DNA from: Cannabis sativa
Lineage: Eukaryota > Streptophyta > Magnoliopsida > Rosales > Cannabaceae
Length of the DNA stretch: 64,000 nucleotides
Assembly (NCBI RefSeq): GCF_029168945.1
Contig: NC_083604.1
Location: 43,953,686-44,017,685, forward strand
Direction: 5' to 3'
Shown: piece after piece, positions 55,801-64,000 of the stretch
Layout: every line of letters begins with the position of its first letter
Numbering within the stretch: position 1 is the stretch's first letter
Notes under the pieces: generated by a model
Told to the model about the DNA's origin: nothing
The model's input: the letters and a program-made list of their open reading frames with translations, nothing else
The model's database searches: none
Program-made: the position numbers and the translations under genes

Positions 55801-58800
55801 ACACGTCGCGGATCATGCCATTGGTCAAGAGTTTGTCCACCTCTTTCTCTAGAGCTTCGGCTTTCACTGAGTCGAGCGGGCGTCTCTTTTGCTGTACAGG
55901 AGGCATGTCCGGGTTGACATTGAGTACATGGGTGATGACATGAGGGCTTATGCCGGTCATGTCTTCTTGGCGCCATGCAAAGATGTCGATGGCGCCCTTC
56001 AGTGTTTTTATTATTTTGTCCTTTTCCTCCGGGTCCAGGTTCTTCCCTAACCGGAGTACTCTGGTGGAGTCGACGTCGCACACTAGTATTTCTTCGACGC
56101 CCTCCATTGGCTCCACGATCGTTTCGGATCCTACACGAGGATCCAACTCATCCTCTTCAGCCATCTCTGGTTCAGCGTACTCCCGGACCATAAGTACGGG
56201 TAGGTGGGTGGCAACATTGTAACATTGCCTTGCTTCCCCCTGATTCCCCCTCACAGTCCCGACCCCGGCCTCCTGGGTAGGGAATTTTAGGCACAGATGT
56301 CGGATCGAAGTGATTGCGCCAAAGTCCACTAGGGCCGGTCGGCCGAGGATTGCGTTGTAGGCTGTCGGACAGTCCACCACCACGAAGGTGCAATATTTAA
56401 ATGTGCTTTGGGGAGTATCCGGGCATAGAGTAACCGGGAGCCTCACCTTTCCCATTGGGATAAGTGTCGTCCCGTTAAACCCTGTGAGCTGGGACCCACT
56501 AGGCGAGAGGTCACGGTCGGTCAAGCCTATCGCGATGAAGGCTTCTTTGAAGAGCAGGTTAACGGAACTTCCATTGTCAATTAAGACTCTGGCCACCACT
56601 TTATTCGCGATGGGGGTCTCTATGACCAACGGGTCGTGATAAGGGAAGCGCACCGTCTTTGCGTCTTCTTCTGTGAACCTGATGGGTTGGTCCATCAGCC
56701 GAGGCCTTTGAGCTGGGAGTTGAGTAACTTCCCATATCTCATTGTGTTTTGCGGCCTCGGCGTATCGTTTCCGCTCCTTGCGAGTATTCCCTCCGATATG
56801 GGGACCTCCGGAGATCATGGCTACCCGCCCGTTAGGCCGGGGCGACAGTCCAGGAATATGCTGGGCGTCACCTGCGGGAGCAGCTGGAGCCAATACTCCT
56901 GCTGTACCCCCTGGTGTTCCCGGAGGCATACCCCCAGCCACCTGACCCGGATTAAGGTGGGGCAGCCTGTTCTTGATCCACTCATAGAGGTGGCCCAATC
57001 GGATTAGATTTTCGATCTCATCCTTGAGATTCTTACATTCATTGGTGCTGTGACCAATGTCGTTGTGGTACTCGCATCTTTTACTCGGATCTTTCCGGGA
57101 GCTGTCTTTGTACAACGGCTGTGGTCTCCGGTAGTGCGTATTTTGCCTAGTGGCGAAGTACACACGTTCCTGGGAGTCCGATAGCTCCGTGTATTGAGTA
57201 TATTGGGGGGTGTACCCCTTTTTCTGGCGCTTCTCCCCCGTCCGGGTGCTGCCTTTGGAGGACCTTTTACTCCTTGATCCCTGGGAAGGGCCTGTTAAGC
57301 TAGCAGTTGGGGCAGCCTGTGAAGGAGCTTGCCCATTTACTCCGGACGGGGTGCCAAAATGAGAGGATGCTGGTGCCAAAGCTTGGCCCTGGCTATACCC
57401 GGGGGTAGCAGAGAATTGTATGCCACTCACTTGTGGAGTCGCGGTCGGGGCGGTACCCGAGGGCGATACTCCGGGCACGTACCCTGCTATCCCGGTGGGA
57501 TAATAGCCTCCATAAGCCACGATTTGGGCTTCTTCGAGGTTGATATATTTTTGAACTCTTTTCTGGAAGTCTTGGAGGCTAGCAGCCCCTTCTTGCTGCA
57601 ACTCATTCCAGAAGGGAGTCCCAGTACGGATTCCTGCTTGGAGAAGTGCAAGCTGTTGTCCGTCATCAACCTTCTTGGTCTTCAAGGCTTCCTCTCGGAA
57701 CCTCTTGATGTAATTCTTCAAGGTCTCAGTGGGCAGTTGCTTGATATTAGTCAAGGCACTGACCTCCAAGTTGACCATTCTTGCGGCGACAAACTGTCTC
57801 AGGAAGTTGGTCTGGAGCTTGTTCCAACAGCCCACGGATCCTGGTTCCAGCTTTTTGAACCATTCCTCCGCGGACCCACTCAGAGTGAGTGGGAAGCACA
57901 GACATTTGGCGTCATTGCTGACCCTCATGACCGTCATGACACGGTTGAACCGTGACAGGTGGTCGCTAGGATCGGAGTTCCCGGTATATGCCGCCATTTC
58001 GGGCATCTTGAAGTTTTTAGGGAGCTCCGCCTCCAGGATGTGCTTGGCACACGGCTCCCGATCCTCGCTGTCCGAATCGGAGTCGTCTCCCTTCTGCCTC
58101 CGGGAGACTCGAGCAATGTCTTTTCGGAGTATGGCGAGTTCCGCCATAATTCCTTCATTTAACGTACCCGAGGAAACCACGGGCCCGTATCTTTTTTGGT
58201 CAAGGTGATCCCGAAGGTCACCTTGATTCCCATTGATTTGATTTCTCAGATCAATGGGAGGACATCTCTGTCCTCTTCTTCCTCTACCCCCTGGTTCCTG
58301 GTGCACAGAAACGCTTTTTCGGTCCCCTCGATCCTGAGGGCCAAGACTCCCTTTTTGGGGCTTGCCCCTCTGCGGACCTTTCCCTTTAGGGAAATCTGAG
58401 CGGACCTTTCGCGGATCCTGCACCTTTTTCTTTCGCCCAGGGGTAGAAGTAGGGTTTTTTGTTTGATTTCCCTCAGCAGGATATCTTATAGGGCTAGGTT
58501 CCCTAGATTTCTGCTGCTGGGAATAAGGCGAAGATGTCGCTGGCTCCCTGTTGAGTCCAGCAGTCATTGCCTTGGGATGCACGTGAATGCCAGCTGCTTC
58601 CATGGATTTTTGCATGGCTAGCATCACTTCCTGCATTTTCTGGTTTTGCGCTTTCTGAGCTTCGATCTCGGCTTCGTGATCGATAGCTTTTTGTCTGAGA
58701 AGCACCAGTTCTGAGTAACTTCCTTCGTCATAGGCATACTCGTCGAGGTTTCCCTCGTAGTCCTCATCGGGGACTATTTCTTCTTCCTCGGACTCCTCTG

Positions 58801-58885
58801 CGGCTCTTGAGGCTACATCTTCCTCGTTTGGGTCTTAAGCATCTTCCAGAGGGCGAGGCTGACGTGTACTTCTTGTCTCCACCAT
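52889..58885 (-). CDS. Retand-like Gag-Pol polyprotein, one early stop
   Basis: 1998 codons from ATG 58885 (MVETRSTRQP) to the stop at 52889, continuous apart from one TAA at codon 17 (58835-58837). Domains by residue: acidic and coiled N-terminus; gag core about 310-380 (EEWFKKLEPG); CX2H-type knuckle about 604-618 (CEYHNDIGHSTNEC); aspartic protease near 765 (VLIDNGSS, DNG in place of the usual DSG/DTG); reverse transcriptase about 1010-1200 with YVDD at 1149-1152; first RNase H about 1290-1410; second, archaeal-type RNase H about 1428-1550 (VDGAS, NEAEYEAL, YSDSQLV, with the DEDD-type acids present); integrase zinc region about 1648-1695 (CDSCQRY), then the DDE core to about 1850 (IDLIRS, SDNGKQFD, QTNGQAEAVNK). 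No chromodomain. Alternative non-ATG initiation after the stop (for example GTG 58705) would leave all domains. Confidence 0.95.
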
Positions 58886-58926
58886 ATTTGTGAAGTCAAA
58901 TGCTTGTTGTGTAGCAGCTTCCTTCA

Positions 58927-58945
58927 GCTCTCAATGAAAGCACCA
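58927..58945 (-). other. Putative primer-binding site of the Retand-like element
   Basis: Minus-strand TGGTGCTTTCATTGAGAGC starts three bases inside the 5' LTR with the TGG expected opposite a tRNA CCA end. I could not assign the tRNA. Confidence 0.6.
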
Positions 58946-58948
58946 AAA

Positions 58949-59723
58949 TGTTGACCGAGATTTTCGGCAACTACTAAAATATGATTATAATATTGATCTG
59001 TAAGAAAGCGAGAGAAGGATTTTTACGTGGTTGGGGCGTTAATGAGCCTTAGTCCACGAGTCTTTGTTATTGATGGATGTAGTTAATACAGATTCCACAA
59101 TTGAGGGAATGTCACCCTTATAAATACAGAGAATGTTCATGGTGAGTATTTACTCTTCTTGCTTATATGCAGCCCAAGATTCTCGATCCCATTTAATGAG
59201 CTTTGAGGGGGTATTTATAGTGTTTTGGTGGGGTAATCCCTAGAATTGTTCTTACGACGTAGCTGTAAGTATCCATAAAGTTGGGTATTCCCAATGAATA
59301 TACCATGAGTAATGCATGGTCAAATCCCTAGGTGCTGTAGGGTTTTTATGAGGAATGTCCTTTTTGCCTTGTGATTGATGTGACTCTTCGCAGAGTAGCC
59401 GTCGCTAGACTTAAATGATCATTACTGTGGCGCTGTTGTTTGGGGGTTGTGCCGTCAGACTTTATTGCGTGTTGCAGTCCCAACACGCTTCCTCCCATGC
59501 AGCATTAAATGCGACTTGATTACTCAGGAGAAGCCTGACACCTCACGGAGAGGCTTTATACTATGCGAGCTTCCGGGAGCACCTTGCACTCCGGGTGCCT
59601 CCTCCGGGACCTATGCCCAGGGTGCTTCCTTGTGGCATACAAAGACTTAACAAATATTTACAAGTTATCTGATCCACGTGTCCCTGTTCGATTGGTCCAC
59701 GTATATTGACAACAGGGGCAACA
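58949..59723 (-). repeat. 5' LTR of the Retand-like element
   Basis: 775 bp, with minus-strand TATA box at 59212-59219 (TATTTATA on plus). Nearly identical to 47399-48177. The short plus-strand frames at 59447 and 47897 are shared LTR sequence, not genes. Confidence 0.93.
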
Positions 59724-59728
59724 GTTCC

Positions 59729-61017
59729 AAAACAATTATTTGAGAATTTGTTTAATAAAAGGATCTTTTGATCTGATAGGGGTGGAGAAAAGTTAAGAAT
59801 AATATGCAGTTCAAACGATCTTTTATATCTAATGAACTCTGGATTATATTCAACTCCACAGATTCTCTATCACACTTAGAGATTGACAACCTTTAGGGGT
59901 GGACCATAATCTCTATAAACTTAGGGGTGGACTTTATTCTACAGTACCCTTTGTGACACATAATTTTAAACATGGAAATAATATAATAAATTAGCTATTA
60001 TCAGAATAAATCCTTGATCTTGATTATATGTTCCAGTTTAGATTCACTGTTGTAATAGTTATTGATACCATTAAAGTTCTTGGATAATGTATCGCATTAC
60101 CTTGGTTGAGTGGGAGAACATTAAAATTCTTTACCCATCTTCGTTTGGTTGATAATTATGATAGGAACTTAAGAACACCTCTAATAAAAACAAGTCTAAC
60201 CATTCACGTGGATAGAAATAACTTATCAGAATTATGAGAGTAAGATAGAAGAATTCTTGCATAGTCTATTCGAAAGACTTGATTGAAGATGTCTATTCCT
60301 CATAAAATTTTATGGTATCTTGATTTGATTGCTTAAATCTCTAACAAGTATTTTACACTTCAAATACTAGACTGCTATGTTGTTGACCTAGTCTTAAGGA
60401 AACTGACAGTTTCAGCTTAAGATAATAAGTCACAATGAGATGTTCCCAGAAACAATAGTAAAAGGTTAAAAGTTTCTAACCAGACATCTGCTATTGAGTG
60501 GGAGCCATCTGAGATGTAATCAAATGGGGAACATTAGGGGACAATCAAGAAAGATTTATAAAAGTGACGTATATGTTATTAAGGAACTATGCATTAGTGA
60601 TCCCTATATGCACACCGACGCATTAAAAATTGTGAGATGGTGGTTACTCTAGGGATGGAGGAATCATTATAGAAGAGTGTTAAAACCCATCTATAATAAT
60701 TCAAGCTTCATCAGAGAAGATATAACTTTGTAAATTCAAAATTACGAGAAAGTTATTTTACTGAAGAAAAATTCTACACTGCATTATCTCAATTCCAAAT
60801 TTTAAAATTTGAGAGATATGTCTTCTGGTTGTTCAGATATACTTAATGGGCAGTAAGGATTTCAGTATCCCTTGATGAGTAAAGCATAAGTTAAGGAGGT
60901 TTCATGAGTCTTATGAACCTGGTTCCAGATATATGGGTGGATTCAAATATACTACACTTGATCAGAGGATCAAGGCAAAAGATTGATTGTAATGCACAAC
61001 TTGTTTTATGTTAGTGC
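59729..61017 (+). other. Element A post-gag region, after the nested insertion
   Basis: Continues the copia A internal region. It matches 2905-4120 of copy D, including the GGGGTGGAG blocks (about 59777 and 59890) and the GAGTGGGAG blocks (about 60108 and 60495) that resemble scraps of purine tract. No coding frame. Confidence 0.8.
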
Positions 61018-61028
61018 AAGTGGGAGTT
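61018..61028 (+). other. Polypurine tract of element A
   Basis: AAGTGGGAGTT at the LTR boundary, preceded by the conserved TATGTTAGTGC. Confidence 0.75.
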
Positions 61029-62974
61029 TGTTGGGTTTTATGCCCTAAATAAAACCCATTACAATGTAGTTAGTTATCAATTTAGAATTTTGAAGTGAAT
61101 TATGATTACATGTATGTTACATGTTTATGGTTTAATATATATACTTGATATATGCACAAAATCAGTTAAATCCATAACATATAGTTATTCACAATTACAG
61201 TATTGTCAATACAGTGGAATGTGATTGTGATTATATGATTCAAAAGATTTGGTCCCTGTTCATCAGTGTTTTGGATTTACACTGATGTGATAATCAGCGA
61301 TGAAGTATACTTACACTTGGAGTAAGTGTTATGTTCTTTCTAGAACATTGGCAAAGTATACTAGTTTTCGAATGTATGGAGTATACATTGGACTGGACCG
61401 ATATTGAACTCGGTCAAAGATATTGTAAACTTACCGTTGTATCTTTCCAAGTCAATGTCAGAAGTTGATCTTAGATTAAGAGAATCTAAATCCTGATATG
61501 CTTAGGCTCAATCTCAGGAGTGCTATTCTTGTTCTTTGATTTATTAGTTAAGCCTACCTTTGGGTTAGGATAATACATATATTTTGGGAACATGATAGCA
61601 TAACTGAATGGGAGTGCTGAACATAAATATGGAAATCTATAGCTTCTACTGGTGTATAGAAGTAAAGTGATGATTCCTTTTGAGCTTAGTTAAATAGAAG
61701 TAAATGGATGAGCTCTTGTTTCAGTGACTGTATATCAGATCACTAAAACATCATTTACAGGTAACTAAGTGTTCAAAGGGGCAAAATACATTGAGGGGTG
61801 TAAACGGTAAATTGGTCCCATCTCGATGTAAATCATCTATATAGAGGATCTCTAAATCACATTAAGATTATAACAATGGTTAAATTAGATAGCATATTGA
61901 TATCGTGAAACATATGATATGCTCTATATAAGTCTGAGAGTGCAATTCCAAGTTCTAAGAGTGGATTCAACGAGGAATTAATAAGTTAGGGATTTACTTG
62001 GTAAATCGGTTCAACTTATTGGAAGCTCAGTATATAGATCCATGGTCCCCATTCTAGTTGAGACTATACTGTTTGTAAGACTCTATGATTGATTTATGAT
62101 TAATCAATTATAATTCTAAAAGTTAGACTATGTCTAATTTATGAATGCTCACAGTTTAAGGATGAAATTGTAAACAAAAGGGTTTCTAGGTTTAATTATT
62201 AATTAAGAGACTTTGCATGTCTAAATTAATAATTATTTTAAATGGCAATATTATTTAATAATCTATTTTAGTTATTAAATAATTAGTTTTCGCATTTAAA
62301 TGATTAGAATTGGAAAAATGGCATTTTTGGAGAAATAGAAATAAAATTGAGGAAACTGCAAAATCCATGTGAGGCCCATTCACACCATGGCCGGCCACAT
62401 GCTTGCATGTTTCCCAATTATTATTTTCAATTTAAATTGCCATATAATTGCTAATCAAAGCCTAGCCTAAATAGGAAAGTGGTGGATCACACTAAATAAG
62501 GCAGTTATTCAATTACATAGTAAAAGAGGAAACTGTTTATTTGAAAAGTTGTGCTCTTCCCTTTTCCTATTTATAGCCGCCCCTCTCTCTACTCTTGGAA
62601 GGCTTGGACAAGCTTTTGTTTTGCATAGTGTCACATTAAATAAAGAGAGAAAACAAGAGAGAGAAATTTCGAAATTCCTAGTGAGAGAGAAGTGCCCACA
62701 CACATCACTCAGTACCTCATTATAGTTTGGAAGACTGTGAAGGATCACATCCAACTGAAGAACTTTCGGGCTCAGATCTTGATTATACTCTGCTACAGAC
62801 AGGAATCAAGGGTTAGAGATCTGAGTGGAAGGAGACATTAATTCCGCTGCAATCACTGTAAGTTATTCTAAACTTTTATGTGTTTAGTTCATCGTTTTAG
62901 AAGTTCAATATTAGGTTGTTAAATCAACATACTTGTGAGTAGATCTAAGATCCTGGATAAATATAATTCCAACA
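61029..62974 (+). repeat. 3' LTR of element A
   Basis: 1946 bp, TGTTGGG...TTCCAACA. It shares the CCTAAATAGG change at the usual TATA position with the 5' LTR, which supports pairing of the two. Its end is joined directly to a gag copy (C) in the same orientation. Confidence 0.9.
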
Positions 62975-63776
62975 ATGAGAACATTAATATTGCTCTCATA
63001 GGAGAAAGTGCCTTGTTGTTTTAACTGAGCCGTCACCTGAAGTGCCTGGGGATAATGGATCCAAAGTTGTGAAAGAAAAGTATGAGCGTTGGCAGAAAGC
63101 AAATGACAAAGCTCTATACTTTATGCTTTCTAGCATGGTAGACACCCTCAAAACTCGGTTTTCTAAAACCGAAAAGGCTGCTGAAGTAATGACGAAGTTA
63201 AATGAGCTATTCGGTAAGGCATCACTTCAGTCTCGCTTTGACGCGACTAAGAAGTACATTAATGCACGGATGGAACCTCATCAAAACGTGTGTGACCATG
63301 TTCTCTTCATGGCAAGTTATTTCCAAGAAGCCCATGATCATGGTGCTGAAATGGACAGCGCTACTCAAGTAAGCCTTATCTTGAATAGCCTGACTCCAGC
63401 ATTTCTACCATACACATCAAATTTTGTCATGAATATGAAGGAAATAGACTTTCATGAGTTAGTCAATGACCTTCAAACTTATGAAAATTTGATTGGAGGA
63501 CCCAAGAAGAAAGGGAGTAAGCCTCACAATCCTGGGAATGGTAATGGGACGATGAAACCTGAAGCAAATGTTGCCTCTGCTTCGAAATCCAAATTGAAGA
63601 AGAAGTGGAAGAACACCAAGAAGCGTACAAAAGCCATGAAACACAAAAAGGCTGCTGCTTCTGGTGATGCTACACTTAAGGAAAAGTGTTTCTAGTGCAA
63701 TGAAAAATGTCATTGGAAACCCAAGTGTCCTAAACTTCTTGCAAAGAAACAAGGTATTTCTATTTATAAACTTTAA
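62975..63776 (+). pseudogene. Copia gag of copy C, 5'-truncated and damaged
   Basis: Begins inside gag at the ENINIAL motif, directly after the 3' LTR of element A; the first 20 or so codons are missing. A one-base loss near 63017 shifts the frame. From about 63042 it is open and nearly identical to copy B gag, up to a TAG at 63693-63695 that replaces the codon after CF in the knuckle. The knuckle has a second change (GH to CH), so metal binding would be lost. If element A inserted into copy C, the left half of C is missing because the left end of A is truncated. Confidence 0.85.
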
Positions 63777-63853
63777 AAGTTTTAGTGAATTATTATCCAA
63801 TTGGATTTATGATTCTGGACTAACTTTGTTTATTTGTTTTCTTCTTCTTATAG
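63754..63853 (+). other. Intron-like segment after gag (copy C)
   Basis: 100 nt, GTATTT...TTCTTATAG with CTAAC and a pyrimidine run, at the same position as in the other gag copies. Confidence 0.55.
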
Positions 63854-64000
63854 GCCAAGCTACTTGAACTCAAATGAGTTGGATCGGAAAGCTGGACCAA
63901 GGGTGAAATCGTCCAGATGAAGATGAAGCTCTTCAATTAATTTTTGAATTAATGGTTTTAGTTTAAAGAGAATTTGGATTTCAAATTTTAGTTAGGGATA
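63854..64000 (+). other. Copy C post-gag region, runs off the window
   Basis: Matches 2467-2630 of copy D. No coding frame. Confidence 0.7.

Larger units (their letters stand above)
47399..59723 (-). mobile_element. Tat/Retand-like Ty3/gypsy retrotransposon with an antisense gene
   Basis: A 12,325-bp element in minus orientation: 5' LTR on the right (58949-59723), 3' LTR on the left (47399-48177), and a perfect 5-bp target duplication GTTCC (47394-47398 and 59724-59728). The gag-pol frame 58885-52889 has a second, archaeal-type RNase H between RNase H and integrase, the hallmark of the Tat lineage (Tat/Retand/Ogre). Between integrase and the 3' LTR lies about 4.7 kb with a spliced gene on the opposite strand and two sets of tandem repeats. 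The LTRs differ by about ten substitutions and one small indel in 775 bp by eye, so it is recent. It sits in copia element A. Confidence 0.95.
41023..62974 (+). mobile_element. Copia element A, gag-only, split by a nested gypsy element
   Basis: A plus-strand element. 5' LTR 41023-42643 has lost about 320 bp at its start. It is followed by the primer site, a 3.4-kb leader, intact gag, the intron-like segment, the post-gag region and 3' LTR 61029-62974. The post-gag region is interrupted at GTTCC (47394-47398) by the Retand-like element and resumes at 59729. Without that insertion it is about 9.6 kb. No protease beyond a few residues, reverse transcriptase or integrase is present, so it is non-autonomous by structure and not only by mutation. 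Termini, primer site and purine tract fit the Angela/BARE group. Confidence 0.88.

Overview
This is repeat-dense nuclear DNA from a flowering plant, most likely a eudicot. The evidence is a set of plant-type LTR retrotransposons (Ty1/copia of the Angela/BARE kind, Ty3/gypsy of the Tekay chromovirus kind, Ty3/gypsy of the Tat/Retand kind with two RNase H domains), a CACTA-like transposon end and a plant-like 40S ribosomal protein eS1 (S3a) gene relic. No intact host gene, tRNA, rRNA or CRISPR array was seen. The species cannot be named from this. Layout: 1-8011 is a pile of copia LTRs (family termini TGTTGG...CCAACA, about 1.8-1.9 kb) from at least three copies: a minus-strand copy running off the left edge, then plus-strand remnants. 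8012-8953 is the GC-rich end of an unrelated gypsy-type LTR. 8954-16701 is the oldest, least repetitive stretch: a possible TIR-bounded interval (9261-15726) holding an intron-retaining eS1 pseudogene, a long GA microsatellite and a solo Tekay-like LTR, followed by a CACTA-like end with nested palindromes. 16702-36143 is a complete minus-strand copia derivative (copy F) with a 5-bp ATAAA duplication, no recognisable gag or pol, and a 9.2-kb Tekay-like gypsy element (19169-28376, TCCAA duplication) nested inside it. 36191-41022 holds two LTR pieces fused by a deletion (copy G) and a truncated minus-strand gag copy (B). 41023-62974 is a plus-strand gag-only copia element (A), into which a 12.3-kb Tat/Retand-like gypsy element inserted in the minus orientation (47399-59723, GTTCC duplication). 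62975-64000 is one more gag copy (C). How the parts work together: the copia copies keep LTRs, an initiator-tRNA-Met primer site, a long AT-rich leader, in some copies gag with one CCHC knuckle, a roughly 100-nt GT-AG intron just after gag, and a purine-rich tract. All recognisable pol after the start of protease is gone, so they look like non-autonomous passengers moved by a relative. The Tekay element is young (LTRs about 1% apart by eye) but its gag-pol has two stops and a frameshift. The Retand-like element is also young and its 1998-codon gag-pol has a single early stop. On its opposite strand it carries a second, spliced gene (49282-52394) with its own TATA box, 5' UTR intron, a domain resembling the plant 'putative gypsy type transposon' family, and a coiled coil. 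That antisense gene is the most interesting object in the window.
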